64,000 nt of DNA from Streptomyces sp. 35G-GA-8 (GTDB lineage Bacteria; Actinomycetota; Actinomycetes; Streptomycetales; Streptomycetaceae), in contig NZ_JAMHJQ010000021.1 of NCBI RefSeq assembly GCF_023534745.1, positions 56,143-120,142 on the forward strand. Direction: 5' to 3'. Below, in pieces: positions 36,818 through 44,482 of the stretch. The notes under the pieces were generated by a model. That model saw only the letters and a program-made list of their open reading frames with translations. It was not told the origin of the DNA and did not search any database. Position 1 is the first letter of the stretch. Every line of letters starts with the position of its first letter. The position numbers were made by a program, and so were the translations under genes.

Positions 36818-37759
36818 TCAGCGGGTGCTGAGCCAGTGCGGGTCGGGGACCACCGTCAGGATCGCCGACAGCAGGACGATCACCGCCAGCACGGCCAGTT
36901 CGGCACGTGCTGGCGGCCCCGCGTCCGCGCCGCCGCGCAGCCGCCGTCTGGCGGTCAGGGCGAGTGCGCTCACGACCGCGACCAGCAGCAGTTTGGCGAT
37001 GAGCACCCGGCCGTACGCCGTGCTGATCACGACGTCGACCGGGAGCCTGCGCAGGGTGGAGAGCGTTCCGGTCGCGACGAGCGCGGCGAAGAGCCAGCCG
37101 GCGAGCCGGGCGTAACGGGCGAGCACCTGGCGGGCATCGGCCGGATCGCTCCGGCGCAGCCACATCGTGCGCAGTACGTACAGCAGCCCGCCGGTCCACA
37201 GCGAGGCCGCGGTCAGATGGACGACGGTGAGGGCGGTGCCCAGCATCGGGGTGTACGGCTCCGGGTGCGCCCGCAGGGCCTCCGCGCCGACGACCACGGC
37301 CAGGGGCGCGAGGGCCGCCAGGGGGCGGTTCAGGGCGACACAGCCGGCCGCCAGCAGAAAGCCGTTGGCCATGAAGAGCAACAGACGGCCCTCGACGGTG
37401 CCGTACACCGCGGTGATGTCGAGGCCGCTCACGGACGCGAGCAGGATGATCTGTCCGGCCGAGGCAGCCGCCCCGGTCAGCGCGGCGGCGAGCGCCCAGC
37501 CGCGTGGTACGGGTCCGGTACCGGCGAGCCGGGCTCCGGCCAGCTCGCCGAGGTGGAGTGCGAGCCCGGCGAAGACGGCGACCCGCAGCGCGGTGGTACC
37601 GCCCGCGCCGGGTATGCGCAGCTCGCCGGTCCCGCGCGAGGCGATGCCCGCGCCGAGCAGGACGACCAGCGCGGCGAACAGGACGCCGCCGGCTATCAGG
37701 GCGGCCCTGCGGCCGGCCGAGCCGGTGGCTTCTTCAACGGACGAACCCGGATATATCAC
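36818..37759 (-). CDS. CopD-family membrane protein
   Basis: A 313-residue polytopic membrane protein of the CopD (copper resistance D) superfamily, with about eight hydrophobic helices. VVHLTAASLWTGGLLYVL is the conserved CopD segment with its His and Trp. The GTG at 37759 is chosen because the TM core begins soon after; the longer frame adds non-conserved sequence. Members are linked to copper uptake, but no CopC or other copper gene lies nearby. It is the next gene after the HxlR regulator, convergent with it, 16 bp apart. Confidence 0.82.
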   Translation of the reverse strand: MIYPGSSVEEATGSAGRRAALIAGGVLFAALVVLLGAGIASRGTGELRIPGAGGTTALRVAVFAGLALHLGELAGARLAGTGPVPRGWALAAALTGAAASAGQIILLASVSGLDITAVYGTVEGRLLLFMANGFLLAAGCVALNRPLAALAPLAVVVGAEALRAHPEPYTPMLGTALTVVHLTAASLWTGGLLYVLRTMWLRRSDPADARQVLARYARLAGWLFAALVATGTLSTLRRLPVDVVISTAYGRVLIAKLLLVAVVSALALTARRRLRGGADAGPPARAELAVLAVIVLLSAILTVVPDPHWLSTR

Positions 37760-37867
37760 CGCTTGATCTTCTCTGCCCGGCGCGTCCTGCGGCAACGCGA
37801 GCGGGGCGTGCGGCTGATGGCCCGGGTCGTCCCGGCCGCGCCCGCCCCGCACCGCCGCGTGCCCGGG

Positions 37868-38080
37868 TCAGCTCTTGCGCGAGGCCAGGAACTCGTCGAA
37901 CGTCAGCAGCCCGTCACCGTTCCCGTCGTGAGCGTTGATCACGGCCTGCGCCACGGTCTCGGTCACATGGAAGTCGCCGAGCTGCGCCATCACGCTCTTG
38001 TACTCCGCCGCCGTGATGAGCCCGTCGCCGTTCGCGTCGAACCGCTCGAACGCCTTGCGCGCGTCGTCAATGTCCGCCAC
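37868..38080 (-). CDS. EF-hand calcium-binding protein (CabD-like)
   Basis: A 70-residue acidic protein with two EF-hands. The calcium loops are DANGDGLITAAE (about residues 15-26) and DGNGDGLLTFDE (about 52-63); each has acidic or Asn ligands at positions 1, 3, 5 and 12. The size and pattern match CabD-type calcium sensors of Streptomyces, linked by report to calcium handling during growth and sporulation. GTG 38080 follows a GAAGGGG site. Confidence 0.93.
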   Translation of the reverse strand: MADIDDARKAFERFDANGDGLITAAEYKSVMAQLGDFHVTETVAQAVINAHDGNGDGLLTFDEFLASRKS

Positions 38081-38225
38081 TGTTCCGCCCCTTCGTATTG
38101 CCGTACTAACGGGGTCAGATTATCCGTACACGTTCACCCGAACGGCGGCAGCCCGGGGAGGTAGCCCGTCACAGGCCCGGCGCACGCGGGTCACCGGACG
38201 CCCAACGCCCGACCCCCGACACCAA

Positions 38226-38252
38226 GGAACGCCCGCGCTGTGCGGGCGTTCC
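38226..38252. terminator. Hairpin terminator
   Basis: An 11-bp perfect stem (GGAACGCCCGC / GCGGGCGTTCC) with loop GCTGT lies 39 bp downstream of the ADP-ribosyltransferase stop and serves that leftward gene. Confidence 0.82.
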
Positions 38253-38290
38253 GAGGAAGGCCGGGCCGGCCGGCCACCTGGCGGCGCCGG

Positions 38291-38992
38291 TCAGCCGCGC
38301 CACGGCTGGTAGTGCGGATTGTCCAGGCACTCCGACATGATCTCGGTCTTCTTCACCTTGTCGACCGGGCAGACACCGACGATCCGCTCCCGCGAGATCC
38401 CGCCGGGGAAGGCAACCTCCGCCTGGGCGGCCCACTTGTGGGTGTCGCCGATCGTCTTGTTGACGTCGATACCGCCGGGGGCGTCGATGTAGTAGTTGAA
38501 TCCGCTCTTGTACCACTGCTTGTACAGGTCGTGGTCATAGCTGGTGGAGACATACGGCGAGGGCTGGTTGACCAGGACGTACTTCTCCACGTCGTACTGC
38601 CCGTCCACCGGCGCCTTCGGATGGAAGCCCTGCTCGAAGATCACCTCCGGCTTCCGGCTGTCGGCGCGGTAGAGCTGCCGGCAGTCGGTGCGCCACGCGG
38701 GCGCCGGGGTGATCCGCTCCACCTCGACCGTACGGTCCGCCGCGGCGAAGATCGGGTCGCTGACGCGGGGACAGCTCTCCGCGGCCTTGAAGGAAGCGGC
38801 GCGCGCGGGGGCGGACGTGACGGGGGCGGACGTGACAGGGGCGGACGCGACCGGGGAGGACGTGACCGGGGCGGCCCCGGCGGAGGTCCGGGTCGCCGTG
38901 GACGCGGCCTCGGTGGCGGAGGCCGGGATCAGGACGGCGGTGACGGACAGGGCGACGGCGGCGGCGCGCCGCCGCGAACGAGGAGTGATCAT
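38291..38992 (-). CDS. Secreted guanine-type mono-ADP-ribosyltransferase (ScARP/Scabin-like)
   Basis: A 233-residue exported ADP-ribosyltransferase of the pierisin-like group. After the signal (VALSVTAVLIPASATEA) and a low-complexity APVTS region, the catalytic domain shows all three ART elements: the NAD-binding Arg in LYRADSR, the STS motif in PYVSTSYDH and the ARTT-loop QxE motif in AAQAEVAFPGG. The Q-x-E (Gln before Glu) and overall pattern match ScARP (S. coelicolor) and Scabin, which modify guanine bases and mononucleotides or DNA. Four Cys residues in the mature domain (for example in RTDCRQLY and VGVCPVDK) suggest disulfides. ATG 38992 has a GGAGG site 9 nt upstream; a GTG three codons earlier is alternative. 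Confidence 0.9.
   Translation of the reverse strand: MITPRSRRRAAAVALSVTAVLIPASATEAASTATRTSAGAAPVTSSPVASAPVTSAPVTSAPARAASFKAAESCPRVSDPIFAAADRTVEVERITPAPAWRTDCRQLYRADSRKPEVIFEQGFHPKAPVDGQYDVEKYVLVNQPSPYVSTSYDHDLYKQWYKSGFNYYIDAPGGIDVNKTIGDTHKWAAQAEVAFPGGISRERIVGVCPVDKVKKTEIMSECLDNPHYQPWRG
38808..38867. repeat. Four 15-bp in-frame repeats in the ADP-ribosyltransferase gene
   Basis: Four consecutive 15-bp units (consensus GGGGCGGACGTGACC on the plus strand) lie inside the coding region. They encode the repeated pentapeptide VTSAP-type linker between signal and catalytic domain. The near identity of the units points to recent slippage expansion. Confidence 0.85.
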
Positions 38993-39082
38993 GGGGTGCA
39001 CCCTCCACGCTGTACGGCGGCAGGCCGTGGACCGTCACCCGTTCAGGGGCGTGTCGGTCCACAACCTTGCCCGCACACGTAC

Positions 39083-39109
39083 GAGTTGGCGTCCGCCCGA
39101 CGTCAACTC
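39083..39109. terminator. Hairpin terminator for the propeller lipoprotein gene
   Basis: GAGTTGGCGTC pairs with GACGTCAACTC with one mismatch and a 5-nt loop, 5 bp past the stop of the leftward gene at 39114. Confidence 0.7.
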
Positions 39110-39113
39110 CGCG

Positions 39114-40352
39114 TCAGCGGAAGACTCCCGTGTGCCCCAGCGAGTAGCGGCCGGGCTGCGGGTAGACCGCCAGTCCGTGCGGGCCGCCGCCGACCGGGAT
39201 CCGGGCGATCTGCTTACCGCTGCGTGTGTCGATCGCGTACACCTCGGAGTCGTAACGCCCCGCCAGCCACAGGACCTTGCCGTTTGCCGAGACGCCGCCC
39301 ATGTCGGGGCTGCCGCCGTCCGGCAGATGCCACTTCTTCGCCAGCTTGTTCTTCGCGAAGTCGAAGACGGAGATGGTGCCCTCGCCTCGGTTGGAGATGT
39401 ACATCTCCTTGGAATCCCGGCTGACATACAGGCCGTGGCAGCCCTCGCCCGTCGGCAGCAGCTTCGGGGTGGTGAACTTCTCGCCGTTCAGCACCCACAC
39501 GCCGTGCGCCATCATGTCGGCGATGTAGAACGTCCTGCCGTCCGGCGAGATCTTCACGTCCTGCGGCATGGCTCCCTGGAAGGGCAGCTTCTGCTGGGCG
39601 ATGACCTTCATCCGCTCCGTGTCGACCTTGAGGAGTTCACCGGAGAACTCGCACGAGACGATGAAGTACCGGCCGTCCGCCGAGAAGTCGGCGTGGTTGA
39701 CGCCCGCGCAGGTGACCGGCTCGGTCTTCTTCACCCTCATGGTGTGCGGATCGCGGAAGACCAGCTGGCGGTCGAGCGAGGCCATGACGATGGCGTATCT
39801 GCCGTTGGGCGTGAAGTAGAGGTTGTACGGATCGTGTACGTCGACCGGCTCGCCCGCCTTTCCGGTGGCGGGGTCGATCGGAGTGAGCGTATGGCCGCGG
39901 TTGTTGTTGACCCAGAGGGTCTTCAGGTCCCAGGAGGGCACGACGTGCTGCGGCTGTCTGCCGACGTCGATGGTCTCGATGACCTTGTATGTCGCGGGGT
40001 CGATCACCGAGACCGTGTCGGAGTGGGTGTTGGGCACATACACCCGGGACGGGAAGCCCTTCACGATGGGCGAGAACATGCCGGGCCGGTCGGCGGCGTA
40101 GATGTCCTTGGGGTCGAGTACGGGTGGCATGCCCGGCAGTCCGGCCGGCACGCTCCGCTCGGGCACGACGGGCCGGGCGGCGGCCTTGGTCGCCTTCCGC
40201 TCCGGCTGCTCGGTGTCCGGGCTCGCGCAGCTCGCGAGCAGGGCGAGGGCGGCGGCCCCCAGCAGGGCGGTGGTCCGTCTGGTGATCCGCTCGGCGGCCC
40301 GCGGGGGAATCGGGGCGGGCCGCCCTGTGGTCCGTGGAGTGGGGGGAAGCAT
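39114..40352 (-). CDS. YncE-like beta-propeller lipoprotein
   Basis: A 412-residue lipoprotein with signal TTALLGAAALALLASC (lipobox Cys near residue 42) and a spacer rich in Lys, Arg and Pro. The rest is a YncE-type seven-bladed propeller with blade signatures VYVPNTHSDTVSVIDPATYKVIETIDVG, LWVNNNRGHTLTPIDPATG and MYISNRGEGTISVFDFAKN. It is translated coupled to the deacetylase upstream through an ATGA overlap, so they probably work on the same surface substrate. Biochemical role unknown. Confidence 0.85.
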   Translation of the reverse strand: MLPPTPRTTGRPAPIPPRAAERITRRTTALLGAAALALLASCASPDTEQPERKATKAAARPVVPERSVPAGLPGMPPVLDPKDIYAADRPGMFSPIVKGFPSRVYVPNTHSDTVSVIDPATYKVIETIDVGRQPQHVVPSWDLKTLWVNNNRGHTLTPIDPATGKAGEPVDVHDPYNLYFTPNGRYAIVMASLDRQLVFRDPHTMRVKKTEPVTCAGVNHADFSADGRYFIVSCEFSGELLKVDTERMKVIAQQKLPFQGAMPQDVKISPDGRTFYIADMMAHGVWVLNGEKFTTPKLLPTGEGCHGLYVSRDSKEMYISNRGEGTISVFDFAKNKLAKKWHLPDGGSPDMGGVSANGKVLWLAGRYDSEVYAIDTRSGKQIARIPVGGGPHGLAVYPQPGRYSLGHTGVFR

Positions 40353-41182
40353 CAGGTCAGCAGCTCCGTGGTCGTCACCGCGCGCAGGCCGCGGCGTTCC
40401 AGTGCGTCGAGGAGGGCGGGCAGCGCGGCGACCGTGTCCGCGTAGCCGAAGTGCAGACTCACCACTGAGCCGTTGCGGATCTGTCCGGTGACGGTGCGGG
40501 TGACGGCCGCGGCGCCGGGCGAGGTGAAGTCGAGGGAGTCGACGTCGTACGACAGGACGTGCGGGTAGCCCGCCTTCCGTGCCAGCCGGAGGATGAGCGG
40601 GGTGGCGTGCTGGGTTCGGGAGGGGCGGAACCAGCTGCCGATGGAGCCGGTGAGCCTGCGCAGCCGCTGGGCGCAGCCGGTGATCTCCGCGTAGGCCGCG
40701 GCCTCGTCCAGTTCGGAGATGTCGATGTGGTGCAGTGTGTGGTTGCCGAGATCGTGGCCGCCGTCCAGGATCCGGCGGGCGAGGGCCGGATGCTCGTCGA
40801 GCCAGCCGCCCACGGCGAGGACGGTGATCCGGGCCCCGGCGCGTTCCGCCTCCCCCAGCACGGCCGTGGCGGTGGCGGGGTCGCCCTGGCCGTGGAAGGT
40901 GAGGGCGACCCGCGCGCGGTCGCGGGGGCCATGCGTGATCTCGGCGCCCTGCCCGGGGAACCGGCGTGGCTGGGGCGCGGTACGGGCGGCGGGCCGCCCG
41001 CTCCCGATGCTGGATCCGGCGGACGGCCCTGGCGGCGATCCGGGGTCCGAGCCGCGCGGCGGACCGGACGCCGAACCGGTGGGCGTGGCGGGGGCGCTGT
41101 CCGTACAGCCGGTGGCGAGGGCGCCCGCCACGGCCGCGCCGGCTCCGGCGCGCAGCGCACTGCGACGGTCGATCGGGATCAC
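40352..41182 (-). CDS. NodB-like deacetylase lipoprotein with altered metal motif
   Basis: A 276-residue exported protein (Tat-type RRSALRAGAGAA with lipobox ATGC) that has the NodB homology domain of polysaccharide deacetylases. Motif 2, HTLHH in GNHTLHHIDIS, and motif 5, VVSLHFGYAD, are present. Motif 1 reads LTFHGQGDP where active enzymes have TFDDG, so the catalytic base and metal Asp pair is missing. It may be inactive, use another acid (the nearby Asp in GQGDP) or do a different job. The gene is coupled with the propeller lipoprotein and starts with GTG at 41182. Confidence 0.82.
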   Translation of the reverse strand: MIPIDRRSALRAGAGAAVAGALATGCTDSAPATPTGSASGPPRGSDPGSPPGPSAGSSIGSGRPAARTAPQPRRFPGQGAEITHGPRDRARVALTFHGQGDPATATAVLGEAERAGARITVLAVGGWLDEHPALARRILDGGHDLGNHTLHHIDISELDEAAAYAEITGCAQRLRRLTGSIGSWFRPSRTQHATPLILRLARKAGYPHVLSYDVDSLDFTSPGAAAVTRTVTGQIRNGSVVSLHFGYADTVAALPALLDALERRGLRAVTTTELLT

Positions 41183-41210
41183 GCCCCCATTTAAGGGGGA
41201 AGGAGGGCGA

Positions 41211-41256
41211 AAGGTGACGATTGACCCGTTTAACGGGACGTACGGGTCGTCACCTT
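41211..41256. terminator. Nested hairpin terminator
   Basis: An outer 10-bp perfect stem AAGGTGACGA / TCGTCACCTT encloses a CCCGTTTAACGGG hairpin (41225-41237). It starts at the stop codon of the HATPase gene and should terminate that leftward transcript upstream of the deacetylase gene. Confidence 0.78.
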
Positions 41257-41780
41257 CAGGGCAGCTGGCGGTCGGAGACCCGCATCTCGAACCAGGTGGT
41301 CTTGCCGCGCGGCAGCAGATCCACCCCCCAGCGGTCGGAGAGCCTGTCCACCAGGAAGAGGCCGCGCCCGCTGGTGTCCATCTCGTGCACCGGCATCAGA
41401 CACGGCAGCCCGCGCGAGGGGTCCCGCACCTCGATCCTGATCCAGCCGCGGCGGCGCAGCATCCGCAACCCGAAGACCCGGGCGCCGGTGTGCCGTACGG
41501 CGTTGCCGACGAGTTCCGAGACGAGCAGCACGGCGTGCTCGGCGGTCCCCGGCGAGAGCGCCCACTGCCTCAGCACCACACAGTGGGTGATCCGGCGGGC
41601 GGCGAGGGCGGATTCGGGGCGGGAGGGCAGACGGACTTCCGCCTCCGTCGGATTGCCGAACAATTCCAGCGCCTTGAGCGCCTGTTCGTCATCGGCGGAC
41701 GGTATCCACCGCGTGGCGGCAGCGTCGCCGCGCTGCCGCGGTTGCTCCACACCCTCCAGGCCCGCCATGTCCCCCATCAT
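41256..41780 (-). CDS. HATPase-type (anti-sigma/SpoIIAB-like) ATP-binding regulator
   Basis: A 174-residue single-domain GHKL ATPase of the anti-sigma kinase class common in Streptomyces. The N box is SELVGNAVRHTGA, the G1-like segment is DPSRGLP, and the G2 box is SGRGLFLVDRLSDRWG. It would bind an anti-anti-sigma or sigma partner encoded elsewhere. ATG 41780 is preferred since it lies after a GGGAGGG site; the longer frame back to 41891 crosses a 27-bp palindrome. An ATG doublet and another ATG four codons in leave small uncertainty. Confidence 0.85.
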   Translation of the reverse strand: MMGDMAGLEGVEQPRQRGDAAATRWIPSADDEQALKALELFGNPTEAEVRLPSRPESALAARRITHCVVLRQWALSPGTAEHAVLLVSELVGNAVRHTGARVFGLRMLRRRGWIRIEVRDPSRGLPCLMPVHEMDTSGRGLFLVDRLSDRWGVDLLPRGKTTWFEMRVSDRQLP

Positions 41781-41822
41781 GGCCGCCCTGAACCCTCCCG
41801 GGGGCCGTTCCGGGTGAATCGA

Positions 41823-41849
41823 CCCCCCGGAATGAGTCATTCCAGGGGG
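41823..41849. promoter_or_regulatory. 27-bp palindrome upstream of the HATPase gene
   Basis: CCCCC-C-GGAATGA-G-TCATTCC-A-GGGGG is an inverted repeat with a single mismatch. It is 43 bp upstream of the chosen start codon. It could be an operator, a leader hairpin or the terminator of the enoyl-CoA hydratase unit. Confidence 0.6.
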
Positions 41850-41951
41850 CGCGAACGGCATATGCCAAGGGCAGAACTTGAGCTTGCACAACTCACTGAC
41901 CTGCGATAACGACCCGCAATGGGGTGATCACCAAGAGCGATCACGGTAAAT

Positions 41952-41984
41952 ACCTTAAGGTTCTCTTAAGGTTGCGCTAAGCCG
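41952..41984. promoter_or_regulatory. Three 11-bp direct repeats (ACCTTAAGGTT-like)
   Basis: Units ACCTTAAGGTT, CTCTTAAGGTT and the degenerate GCGCTAAGCCG follow head to tail. The 11-bp period is typical of OmpR-type response-regulator boxes. They lie between the enoyl-CoA hydratase stop and the HATPase start, 172 bp upstream of the latter. A GGTGATCACC palindrome (41923-41932) is close by. No two-component gene is in the window. Confidence 0.55.
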
Positions 41985-42031
41985 GGCGCCGGGTTGACGC
42001 CGCGCCCCGCTCCCGGCCAACAGGGCTGCTT

Positions 42032-42802
42032 TCAGAGGAACTTGGCCTTCCCGGGACCGTCCTCCACGAACGATCGCATGCCGCGCTCGCGGTCCTCCGT
42101 GGCGAAGAGGCCCGCGAACCAATTGCGTTCGATCGTAAGACCGGTCTCCAGATCCGTCTCCAGACCCGCGTCGACCGACTCCTTGGCGGCCCGCAGTGCG
42201 AGCGCGGGCCCCTGGGCGAGCTTCGCGGCCCAGGCGTGCGCCTGCTCGTACACCTCCTCCGGCGGGACCACCCGGTCGACCAGCCCGATCGCCAGCGCCT
42301 CGTCGGCCTTCACCTGACGGCCCGTGAAGATGAGGTCCTTGGCCTTGGACGGGCCGACCAGCCGCGCGAGCCGCTGTGTACCGCCGGCGCCCGGGATCAG
42401 CCCGAGCAGGATCTCGGGCTGGCCGAGCTTGGCGTTGGCCCCGGCGATCCGGAAGTCCGCGCAGAGGGCCAGCTCGCAGCCGCCGCCCAGCGCGTAGCCG
42501 GTGACCGCCGCGACGACGGGCTTGGGGATACGGGCGACGGCGGTGAACGACTCCTGGAGCGCCCGGGAGCGCGCGACCATCGCCGCGTGGTCCCACCCCC
42601 GCATCTCCTTGATGTCGGCGCCTGCCGCGAAGACCTTCTCGCCGCCGTACAGGATCACGGACCGTACGTCGTCGCGCCGGCCCGCCTCCTCGGCCAGCTC
42701 GCGCAGCCGGTCCTGGATGGAGGAGTCGAGTGCGTTCATCGGAGGGCGGTCGAGCCGGATCGTGCCGACGCCGCCGGAGACCTCAAGATTCACGAATGCC
42801 AT
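42032..42802 (-). CDS. Enoyl-CoA hydratase/isomerase
   Basis: A 256-residue crotonase-superfamily enzyme. The oxyanion-hole segments are AAGADIKEM and ALGGGCELALCADFRI. The catalytic Glu pair is in LGQPEILLGLIPGAGGTQ, matching true enoyl-CoA hydratases (both Glu present). It likely hydrates trans-2-enoyl-CoA in fatty-acid oxidation. It stands alone, with no beta-oxidation partners nearby. Confidence 0.92.
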   Translation of the reverse strand: MAFVNLEVSGGVGTIRLDRPPMNALDSSIQDRLRELAEEAGRRDDVRSVILYGGEKVFAAGADIKEMRGWDHAAMVARSRALQESFTAVARIPKPVVAAVTGYALGGGCELALCADFRIAGANAKLGQPEILLGLIPGAGGTQRLARLVGPSKAKDLIFTGRQVKADEALAIGLVDRVVPPEEVYEQAHAWAAKLAQGPALALRAAKESVDAGLETDLETGLTIERNWFAGLFATEDRERGMRSFVEDGPGKAKFL

Positions 42803-42842
42803 GGGCGCAGGTTAACCGGCGCTAACCGGCACCGATACGCGG

Positions 42843-42881
42843 ACGGGCCCAGTGCGCCTGATCGCGGCGCACCGGGCCCGT
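42843..42881. terminator. Hairpin terminator after the first L,D-transpeptidase gene
   Basis: ACGGGCCC/GGGCCCGT (8 bp) and an inner TGCGCC/GGCGCA stem are separated by a two-base mismatch. It lies 38 bp beyond the stop of the leftward gene at 42919. Confidence 0.78.
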
Positions 42882-42918
42882 ATCTCCCGGGAGGAAGTGG
42901 TGGAAATCGACGGACGTC

Positions 42919-44220
42919 CTACTTGATCCACTCCGACCAGGACATGTTCCAGCCATTGAGGCCGTTGTCCGGGGCGATCTGCTTGTCCTTCGAGTTCTTC
43001 ACGATCACCACGTCACCGATGAGCGAGGAGTTGTAGAACCACGCCGACGGGGTGCCGTTGTTCCCGCCGCCGCGAATGTCCCGCAGCCCGACACAGCCAT
43101 GGCTGACATTCGCGGAGCCGAACGTGCCCGCGGAAGCCCAGTAGTTGCCATGGACGAAGGTGCCCGACGTGGACAGCCGCATCGCGTGCGGCACGTCCTT
43201 GATGTCGTACTCGCCGCCGAAGCCCACCGTCGCGCCGTTCATCCTGGTCACCTCGTACTTCTCGCTGATGACCATCTGACCGTTGTACGTGGTGGTCGCC
43301 GGGGCGCCCGCGGTGATCGGGATGTTCTTGATCTGCTTGCCGTCCCGTACGACCTTCATCGTCTTGGCGCTCGCGTCGACGGTGGAGACCTGGCTGCGGC
43401 CGATCGTGAACCGCACGGACTTCGCCTGCTCGCCGTAGACCCCGGGGCGGCCCTCGACACCGTCCAGGTTGAGCTTCACGGTCACCTTCGTACCCGGCGC
43501 CCAGTACTTCTCGGGGCGGAAGTCGAGGCGGTCGTTGCCGAACCAGTGGCCCTCGATCGGCACGGACGGCTCGGCCGTGACCGTGATGGCCTTCTCCACC
43601 GCCTCGGGCGCGGTGATGCCCCGGGTGAAGTTGATCGAGACCGGCATGCCGACCCCGACCGTGGATCCGTCCTCGGGCGTGTAGTGGCCGATGAAGGTGT
43701 TCTTCGGGACGAGCGTGGTGAAGGTGGTGTCCTTGGCCGACTCCCGGCCCTCGGCGTCCTTGGCGATCGCGTGCACCTTGTACTTGGTGGCGCCGGCCAG
43801 ATGCTGGAGCGGCTCCCAGCCCGTGCCGTCGGCGGTCAGCTTGCCCTCGACCGGATTGCCCTTGTCGTCCTGGACGGTGACCGTGGTCAGCTTGCCCTTG
43901 GCGGCCGAGACCTTGAGGGCGCCCGTGGTCGCCACGGCCTTCGCCTCGTCCTTCGGGGCGATCGTCACGACGGCCACCGACGCCGCGTTCTCGACCTTCC
44001 CCGCGCCCTCGCCGTTCTTGTCACCGTCGCCCGCGCCGGAACCCCCGCCCCCGCCACACGCCGTGACGACCAGGAGGAGCGCACCGAGCATCAGTGCCAG
44101 CAGCCCCGTTCCGCCGTTTCCCCTTCGTCCCGTTCGCCGTTCCGTTCGCCGCTCCGGGCTCTCGCCCAGCGGCGCCCGGTCCGACCCGGCCGATGTCCCC
44201 GATATCGGCAGCCCATTCAC
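42919..44220 (-). CDS. L,D-transpeptidase lipoprotein (paralogue 1)
   Basis: A 433-residue wall cross-linking enzyme of the YkuD family. The signal peptide has an LLVVTAC lipobox, followed by a Gly/Asp-rich spacer. Two Ig-like domains follow (NTFIGHYTPEDGSTVGVGMPV begins the second). The YkuD domain ends with HGNYWASAGTFGSANVSHGCVGLRD, containing the catalytic His and Cys. It is about 60% similar by eye over the catalytic part to the neighbour at 44483. The GTG at 44220 is preferred because GGGGAG precedes it; a GTG at 44241 is possible. It makes 3-3 peptide links or attaches proteins to peptidoglycan. Confidence 0.92.
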   Translation of the reverse strand: MNGLPISGTSAGSDRAPLGESPERRTERRTGRRGNGGTGLLALMLGALLLVVTACGGGGGSGAGDGDKNGEGAGKVENAASVAVVTIAPKDEAKAVATTGALKVSAAKGKLTTVTVQDDKGNPVEGKLTADGTGWEPLQHLAGATKYKVHAIAKDAEGRESAKDTTFTTLVPKNTFIGHYTPEDGSTVGVGMPVSINFTRGITAPEAVEKAITVTAEPSVPIEGHWFGNDRLDFRPEKYWAPGTKVTVKLNLDGVEGRPGVYGEQAKSVRFTIGRSQVSTVDASAKTMKVVRDGKQIKNIPITAGAPATTTYNGQMVISEKYEVTRMNGATVGFGGEYDIKDVPHAMRLSTSGTFVHGNYWASAGTFGSANVSHGCVGLRDIRGGGNNGTPSAWFYNSSLIGDVVIVKNSKDKQIAPDNGLNGWNMSWSEWIK

Positions 44221-44482
44221 TTCGGTCGTCTCCCCTCGCACGGCCTGGCCCCGCCACGGCCCGCACTCCCGCGCGTCGAGTGCACGCGCTCGCGACAGAT
44301 AATCACACCGCGAGCCTTACGGTGCTCTCGCGTCTGTCACCATTCCGTCCCAACAGGCCGGGACGGCGCAGGTCATACGGGCCGTACGAGGGGCCGGCCC
44401 GTCCGGGGCCGGGGGCCGCGCCGAGGAGTTGGCCAACGACGGCCGCGGCTTCGGGGCTTCGCGACGTCGGGGCTTCGCGGCT

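Noticed and set aside
38808-38867. Minisatellite as an independent element
   Set aside because: The four units are in frame within the ADP-ribosyltransferase linker, so they are part of the gene.
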